A DNA stretch of 64,000 bases, from assembly GCF_028009165.1 (NCBI RefSeq), contig NC_079245.1:2666001-2730000 (forward strand). The letters are read 5' to 3'. The stretch is from Akanthomyces muscarius (Eukaryota > Ascomycota > Sordariomycetes > Hypocreales > Cordycipitaceae). Position 1 is the stretch's first letter, and each line of letters begins with the position of its first letter. The notes under the pieces are model-generated. The model was not told where the DNA came from, did no database searches, and saw nothing but the letters and a program-made list of their open reading frames with translations. Of this stretch, positions 1 through 11,030 are shown in pieces. A program made the translations under genes and the position numbers.

Positions 1-475
1 ACAGGTTTCCCCCCACAGGTCCCATGACGGTCTAGACTGGCTACGGGCCGAGAAAGGAAAAAAAAAAGCTTCTTGAGGAGCAAATGTTTGCCGGTCGCTC
101 TGCGGGTGCGCGGGACGGCAATGTTTGTGATCATGCTGCATTCGTCAAGCGAAGAGCTGGTTGCTCAGGCTCCCATTCCAGTGCCGGCGAGGGCTCACCG
201 CGCAGGGGCTAGATGTCTTAGTTGTCCCCCCTAGAAGCGGCCCTGCAAGTGAGGATACACAGTATCTGTCCGGATCAAGCCAACAAAGCACGCTAGATCG
301 TAGCCGTTTATTTGAGACGATTTGCAAGTCATCTTTACGTACGCAGGAGCCCATGCGGCACAAGTTGACAGTGAGCTAGCGACAGGGTCCAAATAGCCGT
401 TTGAAGATCCAACAATTTGCGCCATGGGAAAGAATTTAGGCATCGATGACAAAATATAAACTCGACACAAGCTCC
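1..475. other. Left-edge intergenic stretch
   Basis: No gene is supported here. The stretch lies downstream of the HET gene, which is read on the minus strand and stops at 476-478. Short open frames on both strands lack ATG starts or family resemblance. A 10-base A run sits near base 60. Confidence 0.6.
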
Positions 476-3293
476 TCAGTCAACGAACCAAACCTGGTCC
501 TCAGCCGAATCCTTCATGTAAATGATATTTGAGTATTCGACCACAATCAAAGGCCAGACCGAACCTTCCATATCGCCCCCCATAATATCACCTACCAGTT
601 GCGCAAAATCGGGATCATTTTCCCATTCTTGAGCAACAGTTGTCTGCAACCACTTTTTGACTTCGGCGAGGCATTCTTCTCGTTCCGGGCTGGCTTCCTC
701 GCCACACGCCAGCAAGTTTGCAGTGACTGGGTCATCCGCAAGCTTGTTGGAAATGGCTATCACCTTGTTAAGCAGAGCAAGGTCCCTCTGCCCCAGACGC
801 CAGCACATGACAGTGCGCTCGCGCTCGAACAGCACCGCTTTCTGTTCGCCGTCATCATCTACGCACTCCTGTGCCTTTCCCAAAATACCGACCATGACTT
901 CGGCACCCGCGTCAAGGTCCTTCAGGATAAGTGCGGCATTGTTGGACTTGATACAGTTGAACAAGGGACAAGGTTGCTTTTCATCGTACGCTTGTTGCTC
1001 TTCGTTAGACCACGACCCCAATTTGCGACTGCGATGCCAGTCGGCTATGCGATACCATTCCTTTGTCGACTCGCGATAGATGAGCACATGAGCTTCGATT
1101 ACCCTCTTCGTGACGCCCCTCCACGGCTCCGCGCCAAAATTCTCTCGTAGCGGAGCTACCCTCAGATGGCCGCCAGGGGCCCTCATGCGCAACCCCCTTG
1201 TAGTTGGTATGCCTAGTGATAGGGGAGTAATAGGTAGAGGAACAGCGAAGCGAAGGGATCGCTCATCCATTCCCATAGTAGAATCTTCGCCAAGGCTCCC
1301 AAGGAGGCTTTTGGGTGCCCATCGCCAACCAATTAGTGACAAGGTCTCTTCAAGATAAAATACGAGTGAAGTGGAAATCCCTCCTAGAGCCTCAGCCAAT
1401 GCTGCCCAGACTCGAGCCATGCGATGTTCCCCGTCAGTTAGAAACGTCAGTCCTTCTATCTCGAGGGACATCAACACAGCGATGCATAAAGGCTCATCAG
1501 ACTGAACCGATACCGTTCGAAAATGAATCGCTCGTTGCAACATGACGAGCTGCGGATTCAAGAAAGAGTCTCCCAAGCTGCGGCTTGCTGCCTGGAAGTT
1601 TTGCAGGAAATTGAACTGCACCGGTTAGATCAACGTCACTATGGTAGAGCTAAAATGAAATGATCACATACTTCGTTCAGAAGATCCTGCCAGATTCGCA
1701 GGAGTCGCATGTCTTTCATGCCCGCCAAGTATAAATCGCGCATCAAGTCCAAGGAAGCAACTGCCTTGTCTTGAAACTGAATGCAGATATTGTTTGGAAG
1801 AATGGCCTCTGAGTAGTCACCGATTAGTTTCGAATAATTCGGTCAAAATCGAGGTAACAGGAAGAATCTCAAAACGCAGAAGCATAAAATGACAGTGTAA
1901 TACCTTGCAGAGTCCAGAGCCGCCGCATCCAGGCAGAGCAGCTAAAAGTCCTTAGCAGCCTCTCTGCCAAGTCGCAAGTTGCGGTATTCAAGCATGTTAG
2001 GGAGGAATCGAGTACGAGAACATGCGTCGAATTTTTGTAGACGTCGGCTATTCTCTCGAGAGCAATGGATTTGCCTTCCAGGTCGACTGGACAGCAGATA
2101 GTGTCAACCCACACCCGGTACTCGGACCTTGAATCGTCGCTTTCATTTAGGATTCTGTTAAGCTCCGCGACAGTGTTGCAAATCCTCACAACTTGACAGC
2201 TAGGTAGTGCGTTTCTGCGTGGATTGCCCAAGCCGTCCGCCCATACATGGGATAACGCGACATACTTCATGCCTGGTTCGTATGTCTCCATTGTGATGTC
2301 CACCGTCTCTGCCCCGTCTGTCGTTCCAGTATCAATCTTCAGCACGGGATATGACTTGGTCCTTCTTAAAATCTGAATCAATTCAGACTCGTCCACTTGC
2401 ACGTCGTCACATTGACAACCTTGGGTGACATGACGTGGTTTGTACTTTGCGATGTCAATCTGAAAGGCGCGGCAGGCATAATCGGTGCAGTCGACATGAT
2501 CGCCAGGTTCGGTACGTGGCCGCAGTCTCGTGACATAGTGAAGGGATGAAACACCTTGAAAAAGATTGCGCAGCTTCTCAATCTCGCTCGGGCACCAGCC
2601 AACGCCGAGCATTTGCTTTTCCACATTGCCTCCTGCCTTTAGGTAGTCTCTAAACCAGTTGAATCCTGCAGATGGTAGCACAATTTTCGGGGTTACAAAA
2701 TGGCTACTCGCATATAAAGTCGTCATAAATAGCTCCCCCAGGCCTGCCATGGAGTAGCGAATAGAAAAATCCAGCTGATGGAAACAATTGTTGATTATGA
2801 GCACAGATCGAGTCAGGCACCCATGCAAGTGGTGGAAGCGCGGCGCGAGCTCCCCGGCCAGCCTTACTCGCTCAGTGAAGAGGTCGCTTTTGTCAAGGAC
2901 AGGAACACTTGTGAGAAGTTTGCGGTCATCGCCCTCCTTTGAAAACTCACGATAGAGTACAGCCATTTCATCCTTAGCCTGGTCCAGGCTGACAAGACGA
3001 CTTCCATCTTCGAGCTCATTGAGGCTCAGGAATTCAGCCAAAAGACCAAAGTAGAGCCATGTCTGCACAAATGACTGCAGTTTGGCAGATGGTATTGCGT
3101 CAAAGATGCGCTGCAACGGAAGAGTCAGGAGCCCGTTGCCAGTTGGTAGCTGAGGCGATTCGGATAGGCCCAAATTTCCGTATTTCCTGTCCAAGTAGGT
3201 CCGGAAGGGGCCAAAGTCCCAGTCTTCCGATGAAAGATATGGAGTCTCCGGGGTTGGAAATGTCGGGTCTTGCGGCAACGGCAGGTGGTCCAT
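476..3293 (-). CDS. HET-domain (heterokaryon incompatibility) protein
   Basis: Predicted 888-residue protein from three exons: 3293-1904, 1808-1672 and 1615-476. The HET domain starts near residue 342, where YVALSHVWADGLG is visible, continues through a WVDTICCP-like block, and crosses the first intron at the motif LWTLQ/EAIL, where splicing restores the canonical LWTLQEAIL. Introns have GTATTA and GTATGT donors and keep phase. HET proteins mediate nonself recognition and cell death after hyphal fusion; the specific partner cannot be told. The frame is open upstream to 3506, but only a GTG stands there, so the ATG at 3293 was chosen. The long region before the HET block (about 340 residues) is mostly helical-looking and unassigned. 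It is divergent from the oxidoreductase at 3780. An additional upstream exon cannot be excluded. Confidence 0.85.
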
Positions 3294-3779
3294 CTTGGCG
3301 CGTTTTAAAGTGTCTAGGGATGAAATTATGCACCCGATCAATTCAGACACGCAATGACACGATATTTGATAATGTTGCAGCAGCGGAAGAAGACTCGCTT
3401 GATCATCGCGCTCCGCCACGACGCATTTCTGCCACAATTCAAATGAGGAGAAAGCGCGAGCTGAACTCCGCCAGAGTAATACAGTCCAATGAACGAGTGT
3501 GCGCACAGCGACCCACTGAGCCTGTTGATATTAGGCACTGGAGGTGCCAGATACTCGTCTCCAGCATTACAGACGTGAGTTGGTTGGGATACGGTTCAAT
3601 GTAATAATAACAAATGATGCTGATGCAAGCTCGGAGCGTCTGTAGAGTGATTGGTCAATACTTACAAATACAATACCGCAAAGCTCAGATAAGCTTCAGC
3701 ATTTACCCCGCCTATAAATGCGACAACTAGTGCAATTCCTAGTGAACATCATGGCCATCTACCACTAACATCATCCAAC
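3294..3779. promoter_or_regulatory. Divergent promoter of HET gene and quinone oxidoreductase
   Basis: A 486-bp region between two divergent starts. A TATAAA box on the plus strand at 3713-3718 lies about 62 bp before the ATG at 3780. Nothing comparable was seen for the HET side. Confidence 0.5.
3713..3718 (+). promoter_or_regulatory. TATA box of the quinone oxidoreductase
   Basis: TATAAA, about 62 bp upstream of the ATG at 3780, a normal distance for a fungal core promoter. Confidence 0.5.
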
Positions 3780-4833
3780 ATGACGACAAGTATTCCGGAT
3801 AAAATGAGGGCCGTCGTTTGCGACACTCCTGGCCCAGTTTCAGTGTTACAGATTAAAGATGTACCTGTCCCGATGCCAGAGTCTGGACAAGTGCTCATCA
3901 AAGTACTCGCATTCGGCATCAATCGCGCAGGTATGTTCTACTGCTACTTCGTATCACTGGTATTTCAAGCTAAGAAAAACGCTGCAAGAAATGTTTACAC
4001 GGCAGGGACACTCTCCCAGTGTTAAGTTTCCCCGCATCATTGGTATTGAAGTGATTGGTAAAATCGCAGCCTATGCCGCAGGGGATGACGCCACCATACC
4101 GATTGGCACACTTGTGGCGACGTGCATGGGCGGTCTGGGCCGTGAAATTCCTGGATCGTATGCCGAGTACACTTGCCAGTCCCAGAAATTTGTGATCCCG
4201 TTCCCAGATGTTGGCCTGGACTTGGCGACCGTGGCAGCTCTTCCAGAGATGCTGCAGACCACTTATGGGTCGCTCACGGAGGCACTCGATCTCCAGGCTG
4301 GCGAGTCGCTGCTCATTCGCGGCGCGACGAGCTCCATTGGATTGGCGGCTATTCAGCTGGCCAAGTATCTCGGCGCTTCTAGAGTCGGCGCAACGAGCCG
4401 TTCCACTGGCCGCGAAGCGCTATTGAAGAGCAACGGCGCTGACGTTGTCTACATCGACGACGGAAGCGTCGCAAAGCACGTCACGACTGAGGCGCAATTC
4501 GACAAGTGCCTCGAGCTCATAGGAACAAAAACATTGAAAGACAGCATTCTATGTGTCAAGCCTCGGGGCACTGTCTGCATGACGGGTATCCAGGGCGGTG
4601 AATGGACATTCAACTTATCCCCAATTACGGACTTGCCCCAGCGACGGCGCCTCACTTCTTACGGGGGCGACGAGCACGATTTTATATCTACGCCCTGGGC
4701 AAGATTGGTCGCAGCTGTTAAAGAGGGCAAGATTAATATTCCGGTTCGTCGTTTTAAGTTGGATGATATCCAAGAGATACACACAATTCTAGAAAGTGGT
4801 GGAGGTGGCCATAAAATGGTTGTTGTAGTATAG
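3780..4833 (+). CDS. Zinc-free MDR oxidoreductase, quinone reductase-like
   Basis: Predicted 331-residue enzyme from exons 3780-3930 and 3989-4833; the 58-nt intron (GTATGT donor, AAG acceptor) joins GINRA to EMFTRQGHSP in frame. It is a medium-chain dehydrogenase/reductase: a GroES-like N-terminal half begins at MRAVVCDTPGP, followed by a Rossmann half with the nucleotide-binding stretch LIRGATSSIGLAAIQLAK. The usual catalytic-zinc GHE motif is replaced by GIE and no structural-zinc cysteine cluster is seen, so an NADPH-dependent quinone/enone reductase-type activity is inferred; the substrate is unknown. The ATG at 3780 follows a TATA box; a second ATG 24 bases downstream would give the more usual MRAVV start. 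It ends convergently, 160 bp from the MFS exporter's stop. Confidence 0.85.
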
Positions 4834-4993
4834 TAGATAAAATTCTACATGTTGATGAAATTAAGTAGTGTCTTCTAACAAATTTCTGCTTTGCTAGAGC
4901 GACGCCTTTCAGTCGTCCCCCCGATACTATATGGTTTGAGAAGAGTTGCATGCTGCTAATTTACAATGGAATAGGAAATACAAGAATCTTTAA

Positions 4994-6688
4994 TTACTTG
5001 GAAACTGGCTTCCCAGCTTCAGCTTCGTCTTTGGCTTTGGCCTTCAGACTGCGCCACTCCACACAGACACTCGCAAAGATGGTGACAGCGCAGGTGCCAA
5101 CCACAATATAAAATACCCTGACAATGGACGCATTGTAATAAGTGAGAAGCTGTTCGAGCTCATGACCGGACACCAACGATCGTAGCTCAGTGGCACCGCC
5201 CTTGACAATCTTCTCGGCATCAACTCCAGGAAGCGCCGTCAATTTTGAGATGAGATCTTGGAGAAAAATGTTCTGCGCAATGGGAATAAAGACCGCAGAG
5301 CCAAGGAAACGCACAAACATAACCACGGCAGAGCCCACGGCTATGTCGGAGCGCTCCAGAACAGTTTGCACGACGTTCATGTGCTGCTGTGCACCGAGGC
5401 CAAAACCGAAGCCTAAGAGAATCTGCGAACCAATCCACATTCCTTTACTTGTCAAAGGGGTAAAGGTGCACATAAGACCGGCTCCGATGGGTGTCAAGAC
5501 AGAGCTGGCAATATAAAAGGGCGCGTAGTAGCCGACGCGGGAGATAATGATGCCAGAGGCAATGGATGCTACAACCACTGACAGGACAGTGGGCAACAAC
5601 ATGAGGCCGGAATGCACAGCTGAAGCACCTTTGACTGCTTGGAACCAAATAGGAAGATAGTACATAAGTACCATCATACCAGCACCATTGAAGAAGCAGA
5701 AGAACATGGCAGAGGCGATGCTGCGCTGGGTGATGATGCGAGGCGGCACAGTCGCCTCTTCTTTTTTCCAGACCTGGATGCCGATGAAGACGGCGACAAG
5801 GACAATGCATACGATAAGAAGGGCAATGATCTTGCCATTGCTCCAAGCATAGCGCGTCCCACCCCACTGCAAGGCGAAGATGAGGCAGATGACTCCAGGG
5901 AAGAAAGCGAGATTGCCAATGGGATCAAGCTGCTGGATTTTACCCAAAAAGCTTTTCGCGGGAGACTCAAGCTTCTGGTTCGGCAGATGAATAAGGAATA
6001 TCGAAACAATAATAGAGACGCCTCCGATGGGAAGATTGAGGTAGAAGCACCATCGCCAGGTAATGTTATCGGTAAATGCTCCACCGACGACTGGTCCAAT
6101 GACAGAGGCGACGGCGAACAAGGCTCCTGCGGCGCCCTGCCAAAGCGGTCTCTGCTGAAGAGGGATTGTGTAGAACATGATGACCATGACGCCGGAAAAT
6201 AGACCTGAAGCACCCAAGCCAGCAACAGCACGGCCAACGATGAAGGCAGTGGAATTCGGTGCAGCGCCACAGATTGCAGAGCCGACTTCAAAGAGGAAGA
6301 CACCCGCGAGGAATAAGGGTTTTACTGGATAATGCTTGTAGATTTTGCCCATGAGGAGCTGAAAGCTGCAAGTTGTAAGGAGGTAGGCACTGCCGTACCA
6401 GCCAATATCGTCGATGGAATGAAATTCGTCGGTGATGCGAGGGATTGCAGTCGCAATGATGTTTTGGTCCTGTGTAATGGTGAGCAAAGTGCAGGCTAGC
6501 GCTTCAATGTTAATACTGACGAGAGTAATGAGGAACATGGTGAGATATAGCGCAACCATGATTAGGATGCGCTTGGCCACTGGAGGGTATTCTACTGGCT
6601 CGGTGGCCAGTTTGGCGTCACTCGGGGATTGCTTTTCCTCATCGTGCAGTGATTCGGACGACATTGCAGCAGTGGGTTGAGTCGACAT
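4994..6688 (-). CDS. MFS exporter, DHA2 (14-TM) drug/toxin antiporter
   Basis: Predicted 547-residue plasma-membrane transporter from exons 6688-6521 and 6469-4994. The 51-nt intron (6520-6470, GTCAGT...ACAG) removes a stretch that interrupts the family motif; splicing gives MFLITLDQNIIATAIPRITD, the usual first-helix signature of fungal DHA2 exporters. Also visible are antiporter motif C (GPVVGGAF) and WRWCFYLNLPIGG. About 14 hydrophobic segments are present and the tails are charged. Such pumps use the proton gradient to expel toxins, drugs or secondary metabolites; the substrate cannot be inferred. The ATG at 6688 was chosen because the longer open frame begins with TTG. It is transcribed divergently from a Zn2Cys6 regulator, a common pump-regulator pairing. 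The intron length is a multiple of three and free of stops, so retention would add 17 residues inside helix 1. Confidence 0.92.
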   Translation of the reverse strand: MSTQPTAAMSSESLHDEEKQSPSDAKLATEPVEYPPVAKRILIMVALYLTMFLITLVSINIEALACTLLTITQDQNIIATAIPRITDEFHSIDDIGWYGSAYLLTTCSFQLLMGKIYKHYPVKPLFLAGVFLFEVGSAICGAAPNSTAFIVGRAVAGLGASGLFSGVMVIMFYTIPLQQRPLWQGAAGALFAVASVIGPVVGGAFTDNITWRWCFYLNLPIGGVSIIVSIFLIHLPNQKLESPAKSFLGKIQQLDPIGNLAFFPGVICLIFALQWGGTRYAWSNGKIIALLIVCIVLVAVFIGIQVWKKEEATVPPRIITQRSIASAMFFCFFNGAGMMVLMYYLPIWFQAVKGASAVHSGLMLLPTVLSVVVASIASGIIISRVGYYAPFYIASSVLTPIGAGLMCTFTPLTSKGMWIGSQILLGFGFGLGAQQHMNVVQTVLERSDIAVGSAVVMFVRFLGSAVFIPIAQNIFLQDLISKLTALPGVDAEKIVKGGATELRSLVSGHELEQLLTYYNASIVRVFYIVVGTCAVTIFASVCVEWRSLKAKAKDEAEAGKPVSK

Positions 6689-6860
6689 GCTGGGCAGGAA
6701 AAATAGTAGAATCAACAGAAATGAGCTCGAAGGAAGAGCGAACTAGAAAAGAAAAGAAAGGGAATCGTTTGATACTTTTCTGAGAAACCAGAGCCATTGG
6801 TGTCTGGGCTGCTGCTTATACGTGAAATTGCCATGCGGCGGCCTTTCCTAATGGAGGCTG

Positions 6861-6973
6861 CTCGGGGTTCAAATGTGGTGTCTCGGGGCTCAAAACGCAA
6901 AAATTTGACCCCCGAGCCCCGAGCTTACACCTCCAGCCTTGCGCGCCTCGGGGTAGCCTGCGCCAGCCCCGAA
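6861..6973. promoter_or_regulatory. Operator-like array of CTCGGGG elements between exporter and regulator
   Basis: The heptamer CTCGGGG occurs at 6861-6867 (+), 6882-6888 (+), 6910-6916 (-), 6917-6923 (-) and 6947-6953 (+), with a 6-of-7 match at 6967-6973 (-). Three of these extend to a 13-mer CTCGGGGNTCAAA (6861-6873, 6882-6894, and inverted at 6904-6916). The first two are 21 bp apart, two helical turns, and the second and third form an inverted pair. The array lies 173 bp from the exporter ATG and 70-182 bp from the regulator ATG. CGG-containing repeats are typical of Zn2Cys6 binding sites; binding by the adjacent regulator is inferred. Confidence 0.65.
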
Positions 6974-7042
6974 CAGCGAAATTACTCCCTTCTACGTATC
7001 AAAATAGTGTCAGAACTGGCACAGCATACTATCTGCAGCAAA

Positions 7043-9362
7043 ATGGAGCCAGAAGATCCGTCGCCGGATACGCGCGCCGAGGAGGGCCTCCAGAGCTTCT
7101 CGTGCCTCGTTTGTCGCCAGCGCAAGGTGCGGTGCGACCACGCCCAGCCATGCGGCAACTGCAGGCGCGCCAAGATTGACTGCGAGTACGTCGCGCCGGT
7201 GCGGGGGAAGCGCAAGAGGGCAAATGCGCCGCGCGAGACCCTGCACGCCAAGCTGCGACGCTATGAGGACATGCTCAAGACGCGCGGCGTTGATGTGGCG
7301 GAGCCGACGAGCGCGGTGCGAGCCGCATCGCAAGACGGCGTATCTGAGAGCAATGACACGGTGGAATCACCCACCAGCCTTTCAGTGCCCACGCCTGGAG
7401 AGGAACCTGCTGCGCCGATGGGGTTTCGCTCCGCACTGATCAAGACGCCGGGGACTGGGCCAAGATTGGTCACCAAGGAGGGTAACACGCGATATTACGA
7501 AAAGTACGTCAGCGCCTCCAACGCATTTTTTTTCTCTGTGCTAATAGGTATGTAGTAGCAGTCTGTGGACGGACATACATGACGATGTAAGGTTTTTTTT
7601 TTTTTTGCTGGTGCCGTTCGTAAAATTGCTCAAAACTTATCCAGTTTCACCACCCCGATGATATTATTGTCTCTGACGGCGATGATGACGAGGAGCGCGA
7701 GGCCGATCTCTTCCTCGGAGCAGGCTCCCTAAGTAACGCGTTCAATGGGCAACTGCGCGACTGGCACCCTCCGATGGCTGTCCTGTGCACACTCAAGGAC
7801 ATATACGTTGACCGAATCGACCCGCTCATGAAGATTATGCACATGCCGACATTCTGGACATCGGTGCTACAAGCAGTAGAGCGAGGAGAAGAAGTATCGA
7901 AACCTATTGAAGCAATCATCTTTTGCTTTTATTTCGGAACTATCAGCATTCTTCAGGAAAAGGAATGCGAGAAACTGTTCAAACAAAGCAAAAAAACCTT
8001 ATTTGCCAAGTACCGAGCTCTCGCTAGGCATACGCTGAAGAAGGCTGAACTGATCAGCACGTCCAGTCCGATGACTTTGAGGGCGTTCTGTGTTTTCTTG
8101 GTAGGCTATCCAAAATCGTGACGTTCCCCAATATCGATCTAACGTTGTGTCAGATGGGACTGCGCGGTACCATGCGATACGAGTCGCAGTACGTACTGTG
8201 CGGGGTTGCTCTTCGACTGGCTCTGAAGATGGGTTTACACCGCGATGGTACATCCCTCGGCCTGTCTCTATTCGAGACAGAAATGAGAAGACGTCTATGG
8301 TGGTACATTGCACACCTAGACTTTCGCACATCAGACTTGCTTGGCGCCAAGCCATCGCTAGATATTCACATAGGCGACGTACACGTGCCTTGGAATGTGG
8401 AGGATGAAGACCTGCAGCCGTCCATGAAAGAAGTGCCGAAGAATCGCAAAGCGATTACGTCCATCACCATGTGCCTCGTTCGCTGCGACCTCGCCAAATC
8501 GCTACAACGTCTGTCGGGCACCTTTACAACCGTGGCTTCGTGGGGCGACATCGGCTCCAACTCCAACGTGACACTGGAAGACAAAGACGCGCTCATCAAC
8601 GAGATTGAAGACAAGTTCGAGACAAAATACCTCCGCTACTGTGATCCTTCACGGCCGCTCGACATCCTGGTGACCTGCATGATCCGCGCTGCCATCTGCA
8701 ACACACGGCTCTTTGCGCACAACCCGCGACGGTTCGCAGATGCTGGTGGACAAGTCACCGAGGCGGAGCGAGACACGGCATTCTACAATGCCTCGAAGCT
8801 GCTCGAGTACGCAACCCTGGTGGGCGAGAATCAGTCTCTGCGCAAGTATGAGTGGCGCATGAACTCGACGTATTTGTGGGATAAGATCCTCTTTGTGCTG
8901 ATTGAGGCGCGCCGCCGAACGCCTAGCCCCGAACTGGACAGGGTTTGGGAGCTGATTGGCCGCGTCTTTTCGCAATACCCCGACGCGTTTGGGCAGTCGT
9001 CGGCCCAGGCCGTGTACGAGGTCCTCAGCAAGTGGACGTTGGAGGTCTGGGATCGCTACATTGCGGCGAAGAGAGAAGAGGGCATGCTAGAGCCAGATGA
9101 GCCAACTTACATCAAGGCAATGAAGGAAAAGAGGGAGAGCATGAATGAGGGAGCAGCTGTGCAGGTGAAAGAACAGGAAACTGTAAGTAAGGAGGTGCTG
9201 GGTAGTGCTCGTGATGGTGCGCAGGCTGCAGAGGTAGTTGAAGCTGGGGAGTTTGGCGGGTTCTCGGAATTGGGGTTGTTTGAAATGAATTTGAATGAGT
9301 GGGTGAATTGGGAGCAGCTCGTCTCTGAGCAAAATGGCTTCTACCATGTGGAAGGATACTAA
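7043..9362 (+). CDS. Zn(II)2Cys6 transcription factor beside the MFS exporter
   Basis: Predicted 718-residue regulator from exons 7043-7503, 7556-7586, 7645-8100 and 8154-9362. The zinc cluster is C21-X2-C-X6-C-X5-C-X2-C-X6-C47, followed by a basic linker and a short coiled segment (LHAKLRRYEDML). The middle part is a fungal-specific regulatory domain: MGLRGTMRYESQYVLCGVA through LGLSLFETEMRRRLWWYIA, then helical repeats and an acidic C-terminus. Exon 2 is only 31 nt; it restores NSSLWTDIHDD between the two flanks. The third intron lies between FCVFL and MGLRG. The ATG at 7043 was chosen as the last before the zinc cluster; the open frame upstream has no better start. It is likely the local activator or repressor of the divergent exporter, judging by position and the shared repeat array. 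Confidence 0.9.
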
Positions 9363-10268
9363 TTGTACAATATATACCGGAGGAAGATACAAAGACATAC
9401 GAGTGTCAATTGTGATAGGCATCTCGGATGAGATTGTTTCAAGAATTTGCTTGAAGTGTATGAGAATATGGTTTCGTCGGGGCAGCTCTCAATCGCGACT
9501 CAGACAAACATCAACTGATTGAACTACCAACATCGGTTTTCTACTTTCTTCACAGCTTTCTCTCCTTTTACCTCAAATGACTGATTGCTTACTAGCTTTT
9601 CTTTTGTGCCATTAGGGTAGCCAAAGGCTGCTTGTAGGTACAGGGTAGGGGTTTGCTACAGTGACTTGTACGAATGCACGTAGCATTGCCAAGATTATAT
9701 TATTTCAGGAAAGAAATGCAGAGGTTGGCCTCAATTCGCAGAGAATGCCGCGATCGAAGCGAGAAAGCTATGCACGGCTTTTTTTCCATGATCGACACCA
9801 AGGTCTCTGATCTGCAGCCAAGACGGGCCGAGACGGCTGCCAAGCACGCCATAAAAACATCGTGGGCGATGCGTGGCTGCATGCCAAGACGATGGTGTCA
9901 AAGAGGCGGCGGGCGCTGACAGGGGGGGCCAACACTCACTTACAAATGCTCCTCGTTATCAATTATCCCAAATTGGCAGGAATATTCTCATCTATCACTA
10001 CAGTAGTAAATCCCAAGCAGCTAGGTTGGTTGGTAACCCTTTTTTTATAGATTAGTGGTTGGTAGGCTGATTCGACGTACGTGGAGAACGGCATAGGCTT
10101 ATTAGTCGACCGGGTGAGGCATTGCTGTCTTGGATATGCTTCTTCAAACTCAAAATGCCTACTTTCTTCAGCGGACAGGCTCAAAGACGTGATAGTTGAC
10201 GAGTATCGCTGGGAAATCTATTATGATATATATGAATTGTTAGGGTACAGTATACGACAGCGTTCTGC
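9363..10268. other. Intergenic stretch between two convergent genes
   Basis: Tail-to-tail spacer of 906 bp. No gene, hairpin or repeat was recognised; the short open frames have no family resemblance. Confidence 0.6.
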
Positions 10269-11030
10269 TCATCGATCGGCTGCCGCGTCAACGTCCTTGA
10301 TCGCCTGCGCTAGAGCTTGCTGTGCTCTCTCCTCGCGTCGCGCAAACGGCGCAGTGAAGTGTCTCGTGGTATCGACGGTGTGGGCATGAGGGTAGCTGAA
10401 TTCAATAGTGGCCGCCGGGCCCAGCGAGGAGCGGGCGAGGGCTACGGCCTCGCGCAGCATATCACCGCCAATGCCCGTGCCCCTGTAGCGCAGGCGCGTG
10501 GCCCACGCCCGAATATGAGCGGCCGATCCTTTTCCGCGCCGCTGCGAGGCTGTCTTGTGCGATTTCTCAGCTTCTTCAATGCGCAAGACCACGGTCGCAA
10601 TTATGTTGTCGCCGTAGCGAGCGAACAGGACTGTGTCTTGCTGATCAGGCTTGTCGGCCGAAGGCGTGATGAAATCCCTCCAGTTGAAGTTCTCGGCGCG
10701 CTGCAAATAAAAGTACGTGTAGTACTGCACAGATGCAAGGTAGGCAACAATGACGCCAGAGACTAGGATGACGGCGCCAATCCAGTCGCGGCCGCTGCGG
10801 TAAACGAGCCCAGATAGGATAGCAACAAAGGGACCCAAAACACCCGGGTGGAAGATGATGGTGGTGGAGGCAACCTGGCGCTGTTGCGCAATTGTGTCTG
10901 CGACCAGGCGCAAAGCATCGCGCTTTTCTTCGGTGGTCTGCGCGACCGTGTATGTGAGCTCGGGGATCTGCGGCTCGTTGGCAGCCGTGGTGACCTCAGC
11001 GGGCGCCATTTGGGTCTGCGTTGTCGACAT
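10269..11030 (-). CDS. Membrane-anchored GNAT-family acetyltransferase-like protein
   Basis: Intronless, 253 residues, ATG at 11030. The C-terminal half resembles a GNAT fold: strand VLFARYGDNIIATVVLRI, then RLRYRGTGIGGDMLREAVAL, which fits the acetyl-CoA pyrophosphate-binding motif (R/Q-X2-G-X-G/A), then a late strand near EFSYPHAH. Before this come two hydrophobic segments, at about residues 65-80 and 85-105, suggesting an integral-membrane anchor with the catalytic part on one face. The substrate is unknown. The N-terminal 60 residues are polar with a TEEKRDALRLVADTIAQQR helix. Fungal GNAT-like proteins with an N-terminal helical hairpin occur in many species, but no function is established that I can name. 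Its promoter faces that of the phosphate transporter, 1.9 kb away. Confidence 0.75.
   Translation of the reverse strand: MSTTQTQMAPAEVTTAANEPQIPELTYTVAQTTEEKRDALRLVADTIAQQRQVASTTIIFHPGVLGPFVAILSGLVYRSGRDWIGAVILVSGVIVAYLASVQYYTYFYLQRAENFNWRDFITPSADKPDQQDTVLFARYGDNIIATVVLRIEEAEKSHKTASQRRGKGSAAHIRAWATRLRYRGTGIGGDMLREAVALARSSLGPAATIEFSYPHAHTVDTTRHFTAPFARREERAQQALAQAIKDVDAAADR

Noticed and set aside
3294..3506. N-terminal extension of the HET protein frame
   Set aside because: The open frame extends upstream but begins with GTG, not ATG, and the extra residues look unstructured; the ATG at 3293 was preferred.
6864..6876. GGGGTTCAAATGT, resembling a tRNA B box
   Set aside because: No matching A box, acceptor stem or anticodon arm around it; the repeated CTCGGGGNTCAAA pattern explains it better.
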